From an uncultured SAR86 cluster bacterium (GTDB lineage: Bacteria; Pseudomonadota; Gammaproteobacteria; Magnimaribacterales; D2472): 64,000 nt of DNA. The stretch is taken from contig CAJQGX010000005.1 in the NCBI GenBank assembly GCA_905478035.1, positions 1 to 64,000 of the forward strand, read 5' to 3'. How positions within the stretch are numbered: position 1 is the stretch's first letter; the number at the start of each line of letters is the position of its first letter. The position numbers and the translations under genes are program-made. The notes under the pieces are model-generated. The model ran no database searches. It saw nothing but the letters and a program-made list of their open reading frames with translations, and was not told the origin of the DNA. Shown here in pieces: positions 9,261 to 21,398 of the stretch.

Positions 9261-12065
9261 ATGAACCAATCAATGGAAGAGCTTTGGAAAAGCTCTCACA
9301 TTTCAGCAGGCCATGCTGATTACCTTGAATCTCTGTATGAGATATATCTAACTGACTCAGAAAACCTATCAACAGAGTGGCAAGATTTTTTTAGCAATCT
9401 ACCTTCTGATACAAGTTCAAAAAAAGATGTTTCCCATCAAACTATAATCGATGAGTTCAAAAACTTGCCAAGAAACTCATCTCTTCTAACCGAAGAGATT
9501 GATGAAAGGCAAGGGAAGGTGATTAGACTTATTCAAGCATACAGAAACAGGGGCCATCAAGAAGCTAAATTAGATCCTTTAGGAATGATGGACAGAAAAA
9601 CTATTGAAGATCTAGATATAGAATTTCATGGTCTATCTACAGATGATCTAGATGTTGAATTCTATACCGATACTTTTTTAACTGGATCAAAAAAAGCAAG
9701 CCTAAGAGATATCGTTTCAAGTTTGAGGTCTATTTATTGTGGAACAATTGGAATTGAATATAACTATATTATGGATTCTGATGAGCGAAGATGGTTTCAG
9801 AAGAGATTTGAATCAAAACTAGAACAATATTCTTTCACTAAAGATGAAAAATTGCATATATATGAAAGATTAAATTCTGCAGAAGGTTTAGCAAAATATC
9901 TAGCTGCTAAATATCCAGGCATGAAGCGTTTTGGTATAGATGGTTGTGAATCCTTAGTGCCTTTAATAGATGCTGCCATTCAAAACTGTGGAGAATTGGG
10001 TGCTAACCAAATTTGCTTTGGGATGGCCCACAGAGGAAGGTTAAATTTATTAGTTAATGTATTGGGTAAAATTCCTGCTGATTTATTTTCTGCTTTTGAT
10101 GAAACTGCCGAGCTAGAAGGTGCAAATACAGGTGACGTTAAATATCATTTAGGCTTCTCATCAAACCTTAATACTCCTGGTGGAGAAGTTCATGTTTCTC
10201 TCAATAATAATCCATCACATTTAGAAATTGTAGATCCAGTTGTATTAGGCTCTGTAAGAGCAAGACAAGATAGGCTTGGAGACTCTCAAAGAAAGAAAGT
10301 TGTTCCAATACTCCTTCATGGAGATGCTTCCTTTTCAGGCCAAGGGGTTGTAATGGAATCACTACAAATGTCGCAAACCAGAGGATTTTATGTAGGTGGA
10401 ACAATACATATTATTGTGAATAATCAAATTGGTTTTACAACCAGTAATAAAAATGATGCTAGGTCTACAGATTACTCAACAGATGTAGCAAAAATGATTC
10501 AAGCTCCAGTGATTCATGTAAATGGTGATGATCCAGAGATGGTAATTAATGCAGTAAAGATCGCTACAAAATATAGACATAAATTTAACAAGGACATTGT
10601 TATTGACTTATTCTGCTATAGAAGAAGAGGACATAATGAAGCAGATGACCCTTCAGCAACTCAGCCATTAATGTATAAAACAATTGCTAAACATCCTTCA
10701 GTATTAAACCAATATCAAGATCAGCTTATAGCTGAATCCATACTTACAAAAGAAGAGGCCTCATCAATAAAATCAACTTATAGAGAATCGCTTGAGGACG
10801 GTAAAATTGTTGCTAAAAATCTCTCTTTAAAACCAAATGATTCGCTTTGGTTTGACTGGAATGAGTATTTAGATGTTTTGTGGTGGCCCAAAATAGATAC
10901 GTCTTTTGATAAGAATAAGTTTAAACAACTGGGTTCTGAAATCTGTGATGTTCCACCCTCATTTACAATAGGGAAACAGGCATCAAAAATATTCGATGAT
11001 AGAAGAAAAATGAGTGGCGGCGGCTTGGAGATAAATTGGGGCTTTGCCGAAACCATGGCATATGCATCATTGTTATCTGAAAAATTTCCAATACGAATTA
11101 CTGGCCAAGATGTAAGAAGAGGTACCTTTTCACATAGGCATGCGTGTGTCTTTGATGCAGAAGATGGAAGGGGATATATCCCGCTATCAAAAATTGCTGA
11201 AAATAATAATACAAGATTCGATATTTATGACTCTTTATTATCTGAGGAAGCTGTTCTAGCATTTGAATACGGTTACTCTGCAACATGGCCAACTGGCTTA
11301 ACAATTTGGGAGGCTCAATTTGGTGATTTTGTTAATGGTGCTCAAGTTGTAATTGATCAGTTTATAGTTTCAGCACAACATAAATGGGAACGATTGTCTG
11401 GCTTAGTAATGCTTTTACCTCATGGTTATGAAGGACAAGGTCCTGAACATAGCAGTGCTAGAATTGAACGTTTTCTTCAATTATGTGCTTCTGAAAATAT
11501 TCAGGTTTGTGTTCCAAGCTCTCCATCTCAAATCTATCATTTGCTAAGAAGACAAGCTATCAGAAAAATGAGAACCCCTCTTATAGTTATTTCACCAAAA
11601 AGTCTTTTAAGAAACCCAAGTGCTGTCTCAACTATTGATGAATTGACTGATGGATCTTTTGAGTGCGTAATAGATGATAATGTAAAAAATAAATCAGATA
11701 TTTCAAAAGTAGTACTTTGTTCAGGTAAAGTATTTTATGACCTAAAAGAACAAAGAGATAAAGAAAATAAAGGCAATATTGCTCTAGTTAGGATTGAACA
11801 ATTGTATCCATTTCCATATGATGACCTCCAAGAAGTGTTATCAACCTATGAGAACTTGAAAGAGGTTATTTGGTGCCAAGAAGAACCAGCTAACCAGGGT
11901 GCATGGTTTAGTCACAGGCATAGAATTCAAAGAGTATTAGATAGGTTTGATACTAAAAGGGAAATATCTCTTGTAAGCAGGCCAGCTGCAGCGGCTCCGG
12001 CTGTAGGTATGATGAAACTTCATTTGAAACAGCAAAGCAATCTTGTTGAAGAGGCTTTAAAATAG
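9261..12065 (+). CDS. sucA: 2-oxoglutarate dehydrogenase E1 component
   Basis: Thiamine-diphosphate-dependent decarboxylase of the 2-oxoglutarate dehydrogenase complex. The 934-residue protein shows the family N-terminus ('[21 protein letters not shown]' region), the active-site stretch '[17 protein letters not shown]', the thiamine-diphosphate motif around '[13 protein letters not shown]...QIGFTTS', and '[17 protein letters not shown]'. The C-terminal domain contains '[22 protein letters not shown]'. It passes its succinyl group to SucB, encoded eight bases downstream. Confidence 0.98.
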   Translation: MNQSMEELWKSSHISAGHADYLESLYEIYLTDSENLSTEWQDFFSNLPSDTSSKKDVSHQTIIDEFKNLPRNSSLLTEEIDERQGKVIRLIQAYRNRGHQEAKLDPLGMMDRKTIEDLDIEFHGLSTDDLDVEFYTDTFLTGSKKASLRDIVSSLRSIYCGTIGIEYNYIMDSDERRWFQKRFESKLEQYSFTKDEKLHIYERLNSAEGLAKYLAAKYPGMKRFGIDGCESLVPLIDAAIQNCGELGANQICFGMAHRGRLNLLVNVLGKIPADLFSAFDETAELEGANTGDVKYHLGFSSNLNTPGGEVHVSLNNNPSHLEIVDPVVLGSVRARQDRLGDSQRKKVVPILLHGDASFSGQGVVMESLQMSQTRGFYVGGTIHIIVNNQIGFTTSNKNDARSTDYSTDVAKMIQAPVIHVNGDDPEMVINAVKIATKYRHKFNKDIVIDLFCYRRRGHNEADDPSATQPLMYKTIAKHPSVLNQYQDQLIAESILTKEEASSIKSTYRESLEDGKIVAKNLSLKPNDSLWFDWNEYLDVLWWPKIDTSFDKNKFKQLGSEICDVPPSFTIGKQASKIFDDRRKMSGGGLEINWGFAETMAYASLLSEKFPIRITGQDVRRGTFSHRHACVFDAEDGRGYIPLSKIAENNNTRFDIYDSLLSEEAVLAFEYGYSATWPTGLTIWEAQFGDFVNGAQVVIDQFIVSAQHKWERLSGLVMLLPHGYEGQGPEHSSARIERFLQLCASENIQVCVPSSPSQIYHLLRRQAIRKMRTPLIVISPKSLLRNPSAVSTIDELTDGSFECVIDDNVKNKSDISKVVLCSGKVFYDLKEQRDKENKGNIALVRIEQLYPFPYDDLQEVLSTYENLKEVIWCQEEPANQGAWFSHRHRIQRVLDRFDTKREISLVSRPAAAAPAVGMMKLHLKQQSNLVEEALK

Positions 12066-12073
12066 GAAACATT

Positions 12074-13264
12074 ATGGCAATTGAAATAAAATCTCCAACT
12101 TTTCCAGAGTCTATAGCAGATGGAACTGTTGCTAACTGGACTAAAAAAGAGGGTGAAAGTGTTTCACAAGACGAAGTCATAGCAGAGATTGAGACTGATA
12201 AGGTTGTTTTGGAAGTTGTAGCCCCATCTGATGGGGTTGTTTCAAAAATTTTAAAAAATGAAGGTGATATAGTAAATAGCGCTGAAGTTATTGGTGAATT
12301 TTCCGAAGCAGATACAAATAATCAGCCCAAAGCAGCAAAAGAAATAAAAGAAGAACCTCCTGAAGTTATTCAAGAACAGCCAAAAAAAGTTATAAATAAA
12401 AATGGACCAGCTGCAAAAAAACTTATTTCAGAAAATAACTTAGATGTAACATCCATAAAGGCATCTGGAAAAGATAATAGAGTAACGAAGGCTGATGTTG
12501 TAAATCATCTTAATAAAGAAGAACACTCTTCGTCACCAATAATCATATCAAAACCTACATCTAACAGACCAGAAAAAAGAGTCAAAATGACGAGACTCAG
12601 AAGTACAATTGCTAAAAGATTGGTTAATGTTCAACAAGAAACAGCAATGCTTACCACTTTTAATGAAGTTGATATGTTGCCGATAAAAGAACTGCGTGCT
12701 AAATATGGCCAAGAGTTTGAGAAGCAACATGGTGTAAAACTTGGTTTTATGGGATTTTTTGTAATTGCTGCAGTTCAAGCATTAAAAAAATCTCCAATTG
12801 TAAATGCCTCAATTGATGGTAATGATGTTGTTTATCATGGATATCAAGATATCGGTGTTGCGGTTTCAACTGAAAGAGGATTGGTAGTTCCAATCATAAA
12901 AGATGCTGATATGAAATCACTTCCAGAATTAGAAAAATCAATCTTAGAATATTCAGAGAAAGCAAGAGATGGAAAACTTTCCATTGATGAAATGCAGGGT
13001 GGAACATTTACGATATCTAATGGAGGAGTGTTTGGTTCATTATTATCCACTCCAATTCTGAATGCTCCTCAGACAGCAATATTGGGTATGCATACTATTC
13101 AAGAAAGACCTGTTGCAAGAAATGGAGAAGTTGTTATTAGACCTATGATGTATTTAGCAATGAGTTATGACCATAGGCTTCTAGATGGTAAAGAGGCCGT
13201 CAGATTTTTAGTTTCGATTAAAGAACAATTGGAATCTCCTGAAAGATTGCTTTTAAATTTATAG
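12074..13264 (+). CDS. sucB: Dihydrolipoyl succinyltransferase (E2 of 2-oxoglutarate dehydrogenase)
   Basis: E2 core enzyme that transfers the succinyl group from its lipoyl arm to CoA. A single lipoyl domain occupies residues 1-77, with lipoyl-lysine Lys43 in '[11 protein letters not shown]'. A flexible linker is followed by a small subunit-binding domain at about 105-145 ('[32 protein letters not shown]' region), then the catalytic domain with His367 and Asp371 in '[14 protein letters not shown]'. The 396 residues fit the family. The order sucA-sucB-lpd means the complex is encoded as one block. Confidence 0.97.
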   Translation: MAIEIKSPTFPESIADGTVANWTKKEGESVSQDEVIAEIETDKVVLEVVAPSDGVVSKILKNEGDIVNSAEVIGEFSEADTNNQPKAAKEIKEEPPEVIQEQPKKVINKNGPAAKKLISENNLDVTSIKASGKDNRVTKADVVNHLNKEEHSSSPIIISKPTSNRPEKRVKMTRLRSTIAKRLVNVQQETAMLTTFNEVDMLPIKELRAKYGQEFEKQHGVKLGFMGFFVIAAVQALKKSPIVNASIDGNDVVYHGYQDIGVAVSTERGLVVPIIKDADMKSLPELEKSILEYSEKARDGKLSIDEMQGGTFTISNGGVFGSLLSTPILNAPQTAILGMHTIQERPVARNGEVVIRPMMYLAMSYDHRLLDGKEAVRFLVSIKEQLESPERLLLNL

Positions 13265-13268
13265 GTAA

Positions 13269-15852
<2,584 letters not shown>

Positions 15853-15856
<4 letters not shown>

Positions 15857-16725
15857 GTATTTTAGTAAATAAAGAAACAAGAGTAATAGTTCAGGGGTTC
15901 ACAGGATCACAGGCCACCCTTCATTCAGAACAAGCTATTGAATATGGTACAAACATAGTTGGAGGTATTACTCCTGGAAAGGGAGGCCAAACTCATCTTG
16001 GCCAACCAGTTTTTGATACTATGGAAGAGGCTAAAAAGGCTGTGAATCCAAATGCCTCATTGATATTTGTTCCTGCACCTTTTTGTAAAGATTCTATTTT
16101 AGAAGCAGCTGAATCCGGCATTGAATTAATTATATGCATCACAGAAGGAGTGCCAACTTTGGATATGCTTGATGTTAAAAAAAGAGTAGATGAGCTTGGA
16201 GTTACCCTTATTGGGCCAAACTGTCCTGGAGTTATTACTCCAGGTGAAGCAAAGCTAGGAATTATGCCAGCAAGTATTCATATGCCAGGAACGGTAGGAA
16301 TCATTTCAAGATCTGGAACATTAACCTATGAAGCAGTTAAACAGACTACCGATCTTGGATTAGGTCAGAGTAGCTGTGTTGGTATTGGTGGTGATCCAAT
16401 ACCTGGGTCTTCATTTATTGATATTCTAAAATTATTTGAAAATGATGAACAAACTAAAGCTATAGTCATGGTTGGGGAGATTGGAGGAACTGCTGAAGAG
16501 GATGCAGCAGAATATATTAAAAATCATATTTCAAAACCAGTTATTTCATATATAGCAGGACAAACTGCACCGGCTGGAAAAAGAATGGGTCATGCAGGTG
16601 CTATCATAGCTGGCGGCAAAGGAACTGCTGCGGATAAAATAGCAAAATTAAAAGAGTGTGGTGTCCATATCGCTGATAATTTAGTTGAAATTGGAGCCAA
16701 AGTAGCTGAAGTTATAAATAGTTAA
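15853..16725 (+). CDS. sucD: Succinyl-CoA synthetase alpha subunit
   Basis: CoA-binding and phospho-histidine subunit of succinyl-CoA synthetase. The N-terminal Rossmann domain has '[15 protein letters not shown]' and '[15 protein letters not shown]'. The catalytic phospho-His is in '[18 protein letters not shown]' near residue 247, and '[19 protein letters not shown]' is also typical. The 290-residue length is standard. This ends the sdh-suc operon; the next gene begins 27 bases downstream on the same strand. Confidence 0.98.
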
Positions 16726-16751
16726 GCTATATCAGTAATTGAGATTTTTAA

Positions 16752-17159
16752 ATGAATAGCAAGATTATAGAGGGCAAAGCTTTTTCTTGTTTTTTGCATC
16801 AGCCTGATATCAAATCTAACCCTCAATGGTCACTCAGATTAGTCCCCTCTGAAATCGAACAACAAAGATTTAAGAAATCTGGCTATAAAATGAATATGGA
16901 ATTCATAGATAATTCTGAATATGGTATGTCTGTTCTTTTAAGAAGAAAGGTGAAACATATGGACGATGTATTAGAAAAGCCATTATTATTTGATATAAAA
17001 AAACAGCCTTTAGAATTATTTGATGAGCTTCCAGACGGTTCAAATGTGATGGTTAAATACAGTGAATGGGAGGGAGTTTCTAAATTAGATAATATGCTTC
17101 ACAAAGGCTTAGATTTAATAGCAGTTATCTTATTAGACAAGGCACCAAAGCTTTTTTAA
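16752..17159 (+). CDS. Small protein resembling phage single-stranded-DNA-binding proteins
   Basis: A 135-residue protein with no signal peptide or membrane segment. From memory of the family, its layout follows phage-type (T7-like podovirus) ssDNA-binding proteins: an N-terminal 'EGKAFSCFLHQPDI...PQWSLRLVPSE' strand pair, a central 'VLLRRKVK', 'KPLLFDIKKQPLE', then 'PDGSNVMVKYSEWE' (the GNGS-like turn) and a final 'HKGLDLIAVILLD' strand. I infer an OB-fold; nucleic-acid binding is not shown. It follows sucD closely but has no metabolic link to it. The stop region overlaps the convergent MATE gene by four bases (17156-17159). An uncharacterised non-phage family is possible. Confidence 0.5.
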   Translation: MNSKIIEGKAFSCFLHQPDIKSNPQWSLRLVPSEIEQQRFKKSGYKMNMEFIDNSEYGMSVLLRRKVKHMDDVLEKPLLFDIKKQPLELFDELPDGSNVMVKYSEWEGVSKLDNMLHKGLDLIAVILLDKAPKLF

Positions 17160-18514
17160 AAACTTTTAATCCTAAGAAATTTTTTAATAATCCAATTCAA
17201 TCTTATTATTGATAAGAAAGAAAATATTGTTAAGCCTATAATCATTCCATACCACATTCCAGCTGCACCTAGAGGTTGACTAACACCTACTGTGGTTAAG
17301 TAATATCCCATAGGCATTGCAAAGATCCAATATGAAATGAACAATAGAACCATTGGTATAAATGTATCTTTAAATCCTCTTAAGCTTCCCAGAGCTCCCA
17401 TCTGAATTCCATCAGGTAACTGAAATACTGCAGCAAATATTAATAGACTTACTGCAAGATCAAATACCAATGGATCAACTGTATATATACTAACAATGAA
17501 TTCTCTAAATATTAAAATTACTATGCTATTCAAAAGAGCTGTAAGCATACACATATATATTGTTGAATATGAGGCAACCTTAGCTTGTTTTGGATTATTT
17601 TCACCAATTAAATTTCCAACTCTTGTTGCTGCTGCAAGCCCAATAGATAAAGGGACCATAAAAAACAAGCTAGCTATGTTGATAGCTATAGAGTGACTTG
17701 CAACTATAGTTTCACCCAATGTTCCTAGTATTATCGCTGCACCAGAAAACATACTAAGTTCTATAAAAATTCCTAATCCAATAGGAAAACCAAGTTTAAA
17801 AACTTCTTTTGTTGTAGATGCTGTAGGTGGAGAGAATTGCTTAAAAGGTTTAGTTTTTTGATAACTTTTTGATAGAGCAATATAAATAAACAATGTAACC
17901 ATCATTACAAATGAAACAATGGTGGTTGCAATACCGCAACCAACACCACCAAGCTTTGGAGCTCCCATCCACCCATAAACAAACATTAAATCTAAAGGTA
18001 TATTTATAAGCATGCCAACTGCAGCTATACAAAAAACTGGTATCGTTAATGTCATTCCTTCGCTATAACATCTTAAGCAAGTAAAAACAGTTATAAATGT
18101 GAAGCCAAGAGCTACAGCTTTCAAATAGCTTATTGATATATCAGTTATGCTTTTTTCAATAGGTAAAAAATTTAAAATTAGATCCATATTCATAAATAAC
18201 AAACCAATAAGAATTCCAAGGGCAAGGGCTATCCATAGTATTTCTCTAAGCTTTTGACCTATTTCATTAAACTTTTTTGCTCCGTAGAGTTGGGCAACTA
18301 TTGGAGTAACTGAAAAAATAACTCCCGATACAAACATCCAGATAGTTGTAGAAAACGCATTACCAACTGCAAGACCAGCAAGATCACTAGAGCTTGCTCT
18401 TCCTGCAATGATTGTGTCAGTTGCACCCATCAACATATAGGATAGCTGTGATCCAAATATAGGTACTCCAATCTTAATAAGTTGCCTAAATTCAGAAATA
18501 TATTTATTAATCAA
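17156..18514 (-). CDS. MATE-family multidrug/sodium antiporter
   Basis: A 452-residue integral membrane protein with about 12 hydrophobic helices in two homologous halves, the layout of MATE exporters (NorM/DinF type) that expel cationic drugs using Na+ or H+ gradients. Supporting motifs are 'GVPIFGSQLSYMLMGATDTIIAGR' in the first helices, 'GNAFSTTIWMFVSGV', and the second-half counterpart 'GFPIGLGIFIELSMFSGAAI'. The gene is read leftwards and converges on the 16752 gene. On its upstream side it diverges from the acyltransferase at 18582. The substrate cannot be told from sequence. Confidence 0.92.
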   Translation of the reverse strand: MINKYISEFRQLIKIGVPIFGSQLSYMLMGATDTIIAGRASSSDLAGLAVGNAFSTTIWMFVSGVIFSVTPIVAQLYGAKKFNEIGQKLREILWIALALGILIGLLFMNMDLILNFLPIEKSITDISISYLKAVALGFTFITVFTCLRCYSEGMTLTIPVFCIAAVGMLINIPLDLMFVYGWMGAPKLGGVGCGIATTIVSFVMMVTLFIYIALSKSYQKTKPFKQFSPPTASTTKEVFKLGFPIGLGIFIELSMFSGAAIILGTLGETIVASHSIAINIASLFFMVPLSIGLAAATRVGNLIGENNPKQAKVASYSTIYMCMLTALLNSIVILIFREFIVSIYTVDPLVFDLAVSLLIFAAVFQLPDGIQMGALGSLRGFKDTFIPMVLLFISYWIFAMPMGYYLTTVGVSQPLGAAGMWYGMIIGLTIFSFLSIIRLNWIIKKFLRIKSF

Positions 18515-18581
18515 TTTTTTTTAACAGTAATTATTTTTTCGCTACTTTATCATATTAAAATAAGTTAACTAGGAGAATATA

Positions 18582-19301
18582 ATCAGAAAAGATAATAGGC
18601 CATATTGGATTAAAAAAGTTGCAACAAGACTTATTAAAATTTACGTAAACCATTTTTTAAAACCTCAATTTTTATATTTAGGTAAAGGCGGAGCATACTT
18701 TAAACCAAAGTATATAAGTGTTTTTGGCAATAATGTTTCCCTAGATGATTATCCAACACTTATTGGTGCAAGCGATGCATATATTCAATTTACATCATGG
18801 AATATTGGAGAGTGTAAGGGCGAAATAAAGATTGGTAAATATTCACTTATAACACCAGGAGTAAGGATCATGGCTGCTGAAAGTATTGTTATTGGTGATG
18901 CTTGCATGATTGCTCATGGAGTTTATATATCTGATGCTGATTGGCATGGCATTTATGATAGAGCTGAGCCAGTTGGAAAAACAAAACCAGTTGTTATTAA
19001 AGATAATGTCTGGATAGGTGATAGCGCAATAATATGTAAAGGTGTAACTATAGGCAATAACAGTATTATTGGGGCAGGGGCAGTTGTTACAAAAAATGTT
19101 CCACCGAATTCAGTTTTTGCAGGTAATCCTGCTCAATTAGTTAAAGAACTTGATGATGTTGAATTTAATACCAGAGCAAATTTCTTAGAGGACCCAATAA
19201 AACTGGCTAAAGACTTCGATGCATTAGATAAATACACTCTCGGAAATAATTCATTTATTGGATGGATTATAAGCTTAATTAATCCAAATGATTCTCATTG
19301 A
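18582..19301 (+). CDS. Hexapeptide-repeat acyltransferase with a non-canonical (ATC or ATA) start
   Basis: A left-handed beta-helix acyltransferase (LbetaH family). Hexapeptide repeats are clear in the C-terminal half, for example 'VIGDACMIAHGVYISD', 'VIKDNVWIGDSAIICKGVTIG' and 'NSIIGAGAVVTKNVPPN', with a candidate catalytic His in 'DADWHGIYDRAE'. Homologous sequence continues upstream of the first ATG (18870) through 'RPYWIKKVATRL' to a TAG at 18570-18572. No ATG, GTG, TTG or CTG is in frame in between. An AGGAG ribosome-binding site at 18571-18575 is six bases before ATC at 18582 (or three before ATA at 18579), so I start there, giving 239 residues. The acyl substrate is unknown. Confidence 0.8.
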   Translation: MRKDNRPYWIKKVATRLIKIYVNHFLKPQFLYLGKGGAYFKPKYISVFGNNVSLDDYPTLIGASDAYIQFTSWNIGECKGEIKIGKYSLITPGVRIMAAESIVIGDACMIAHGVYISDADWHGIYDRAEPVGKTKPVVIKDNVWIGDSAIICKGVTIGNNSIIGAGAVVTKNVPPNSVFAGNPAQLVKELDDVEFNTRANFLEDPIKLAKDFDALDKYTLGNNSFIGWIISLINPNDSH

Positions 19302-19303
19302 AT

Positions 19304-20353
19304 ATGAAAATTGTTGTTGATGAGAAAATCAAACTCTTTTCTAATATTGTTAATGAATTAGATTGTTTTGAAAATATAGAATTTATTTATATAAATAGTA
19401 AAGAAATTGATAACAACATATTAATTGATGCGGATGCACTTTTTATTAGATCAACCACTATCGTTAATGAAAGTCTTTTAAAAAATACAAGAGTTAAGTT
19501 AGTTGGATCAGCAACAGCAGGCCTTGATCATCTTGATACTAATTACCTTCATTCAGAAGAGATAAAATGGTTTTATTCTCCAGGGTGTAATTCTAGCTCA
19601 GTTGTTCATTATGTTTTAGCTGCAATTGCCCATTTGGATAAGATCAATATAATTTCAAAAGAGTCAAATACAATTGGAATTATTGGCTGTGGGAGTATTG
19701 GTAGCAAGCTCCATTTAGTATTAAATAAATTAAATATCAAAAGTATCGTTTGTGATCCATATCTTAAGTTTAATCATCTTTCTTCTACTGAAGAGGTTGA
19801 GAAATGTGAATTAATTTCAATACACACACCATTATCTTTTGAAGGCTCTCATCCTACTTTCAATATGATCAATAAACTTTTTTTCGATCGATCGAATGTT
19901 AAAACACTCATAAACACGTCAAGAGGATCTATAGTTAATGAAAATGATTTATTAAAACTTGAACATATTAATTACGTAGCTGATGTTTGGGCTAATGAAC
20001 CTAGCCCAAACTCAGATATTATAGATAATGCAATCATAGCTACGCCTCACATTGCAGGACATAGTCATGAAGGGAAGGTCAATGGTACTTTAAATTTATT
20101 ACTTGAACTTAATAAGTATTTAAATATTAATAATGAAAGTTTTAAGAAAAATAATGAATCTATACTGAATTTTAGAAAAAAAGATTATTTGAGTATAGAT
20201 GAGGTAACCTTAAATGATTTTAGTAATTCATATAATATTATTAGTGAGTCAATAAATTTTAAGAATTTAAGCAAAATGTCAGGTAAATCTCTACAAGCTG
20301 GTGAATTCAATGAAATCAGAGCAAAACATGAAAAAAGGCATGACATTATCTAA
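19304..20353 (+). CDS. pdxB: 4-phosphoerythronate dehydrogenase (PdxB)
   Basis: NAD-dependent 2-hydroxyacid dehydrogenase acting in the DXP-dependent route to pyridoxal phosphate. The N-terminus 'MKIVVDEKIKLF' matches the PdxB start, and the central Rossmann motif is 'IGIIGCGSIGSKL'. Catalytic-region segments are 'LINTSRGSIVNENDLL', 'VADVWANEPSP' and 'ATPHIAGHSHEGKVNGT', the latter containing the active-site His. The C-terminal domain is rather divergent. I use ATG 19304; an in-frame TTG at 19298 overlaps the previous stop. At 349 residues it is somewhat shorter than the usual roughly 380. Confidence 0.88.
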   Translation: MKIVVDEKIKLFSNIVNELDCFENIEFIYINSKEIDNNILIDADALFIRSTTIVNESLLKNTRVKLVGSATAGLDHLDTNYLHSEEIKWFYSPGCNSSSVVHYVLAAIAHLDKINIISKESNTIGIIGCGSIGSKLHLVLNKLNIKSIVCDPYLKFNHLSSTEEVEKCELISIHTPLSFEGSHPTFNMINKLFFDRSNVKTLINTSRGSIVNENDLLKLEHINYVADVWANEPSPNSDIIDNAIIATPHIAGHSHEGKVNGTLNLLLELNKYLNINNESFKKNNESILNFRKKDYLSIDEVTLNDFSNSYNIISESINFKNLSKMSGKSLQAGEFNEIRAKHEKRHDII

Positions 20354-20436
20354 TCTGCTCTAAAAAAATGCATATTTTATCCCTTAATTAATGGGTTTCT
20401 ATAGAAATATATATTTTATATATATATAATTCATAT

Positions 20437-20452
20437 CTTAAGTAATCTTAAG
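20437..20452 (+). promoter_or_regulatory. Tandem CTTAAGT operator-like repeats
   Basis: Two copies of CTTAAGT start at 20437 and 20447, exactly 10 bp apart, about one helical turn. The core CTTAAG is itself palindromic. The pair lies about 30 bases upstream of a sigma-54-like promoter, a plausible place for an activator or repressor to bind. Short AT-rich repeats also arise by chance, so this is tentative. Confidence 0.35.
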
Positions 20453-20479
20453 TCCAAACCATTTACGCACTCTACAAAT

Positions 20480-20497
20480 TTGGCACTTAAATTGCAT
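20480..20497 (+). promoter_or_regulatory. Sigma-54 (-24/-12) type promoter candidate
   Basis: The sequence TTGGCACTTAAATTGCAT has GG at 20482-20483 and GC at 20494-20495, separated by exactly 10 bases. It matches the TGGCAC and TTGCA halves of the sigma-54 consensus. The start site would fall near 20507, leaving a short leader to the ATG at 20540. Whether the organism encodes RpoN cannot be seen here. Confidence 0.5.
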
Positions 20498-20539
20498 ATA
20501 GTTTATATATACATTTTTATATTTTTAGGGGTAATCGTA

Positions 20540-20938
20540 ATGAATTCAGCAAAAGTTAATGATAGATCAAAGAAAATTGCAAGAAAGTTAATAAAAAGGG
20601 TGCTTAGCACTTCAATTGAAAATCCAGATAACCCTGAGTCGATAGCTTTTTTTCAGGCTGATACTTATAGGTTTTATTTTTTAATGAGCTTCATGTGGGA
20701 ATTCTTTGAAGGAAATGAAATTTCTCAAGAATATGCAATCTCTCTTGTACCAAGAAAGTTTGCATCTAGAATCAAGAGACTTCAAGTATTAAAACAAGCA
20801 GTTCAACTTGGCTTCATATATGAGCAATCATCTGAAGTTGATAAAAGAAGACGAATATATGCTCCAACGGAAATTCTTCTAAAGGATTTTCTTGACTATG
20901 CTGAGAATACTGCTGTTGTTGTTGAGACAAATACATAA
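20540..20938 (+). CDS. Small winged-helix (MarR-like) DNA-binding protein
   Basis: A 132-residue basic protein. Its middle reads as a helix-rich region ('ADTYRFYFLMSFMWEFFEGNE'), a helix-turn-helix-like stretch ('ISQEYAISLVPRKFASRIKRLQVLKQAVQLGFI') and a wing with 'SSEVDKRRRIYAPTEILLKDFLDY', the pattern of MarR-type winged helices ('D.R.r.y.lT'). I start at ATG 20540 behind AGGGG at 20527-20531 rather than at an upstream ATG (20480) that lies within the promoter. It is a monocistronic unit with its own unusual promoter. Target genes are unknown. Confidence 0.6.
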   Translation: MNSAKVNDRSKKIARKLIKRVLSTSIENPDNPESIAFFQADTYRFYFLMSFMWEFFEGNEISQEYAISLVPRKFASRIKRLQVLKQAVQLGFIYEQSSEVDKRRRIYAPTEILLKDFLDYAENTAVVVETNT

Positions 20939-21000
20939 ATATATAATTTGAAATCAATTTAATCCTACCTATATCTATAGTTGTTCATTACAATTATCAG

Positions 21001-21390
21001 ATGACTGAAAATCAAGATAATAATTATTGGAAAAAAAAACTTTCTGAGGAAAGTTATAGAGTTACCAGAGAATCAGGAACCGAAAGCCCATTTACTGGTA
21101 AGTATTGGGATTTTGATGAGTCTGGTATTTATCACTGCATTTGCTGTAATACCCAACTCTTTGAGTCTGATACAAAGTTTGATGCTGGTTGCGGTTGGCC
21201 AAGTTTTTTTATTCCAATGGATCAATCCTCCATTGAGGAAGTAAATGATAATTCCCATGGCATGTCTAGAACAGAAGTTAAATGCAAAAATTGTGATGCG
21301 CATTTAGGTCATGTGTTCAATGATGGCCCAGAACCAACAGGCCTAAGATATTGCATTAATTCAGCATCAATTGATTTTGATAAAAAATAA
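21001..21390 (+). CDS. msrB: Peptide-methionine (R)-S-oxide reductase MsrB
   Basis: Cytoplasmic repair enzyme that reduces the R-epimer of methionine sulfoxide in proteins. The 129-residue protein shows zinc ligands Cys46/Cys49 ('[10 protein letters not shown]') and Cys95/Cys98 ('[12 protein letters not shown]'), the substrate-pocket 'GCGWPSFF', and catalytic Cys118 in '[12 protein letters not shown]'. Cys64 in 'AGCGWPSF' is at the position of the resolving cysteine in many members. There is no signal peptide. murJ begins nine bases after the stop. Confidence 0.97.
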   Translation: MTENQDNNYWKKKLSEESYRVTRESGTESPFTGKYWDFDESGIYHCICCNTQLFESDTKFDAGCGWPSFFIPMDQSSIEEVNDNSHGMSRTEVKCKNCDAHLGHVFNDGPEPTGLRYCINSASIDFDKK

Positions 21391-21398
21391 AATCAATC

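Noticed and set aside
18870-19301. Treating the acyltransferase as a short gene starting at ATG 18870
   Set aside because: The same frame is open upstream with conserved family sequence and a ribosome-binding site at 18571, so the short form would cut off about 40 percent of the protein.
20376-20400. Terminator after pdxB (CCCTTAATTAATGGG)
   Set aside because: Only three G-C pairs close an AT palindrome with a mismatch and no clear T run follows; too weak to list.
20480-20539. Upstream ATG (20480) start for the winged-helix protein
   Set aside because: It would place the start inside the promoter-like region and add a hydrophobic tail unlike a DNA-binding protein; ATG 20540 has a good AGGGG site.
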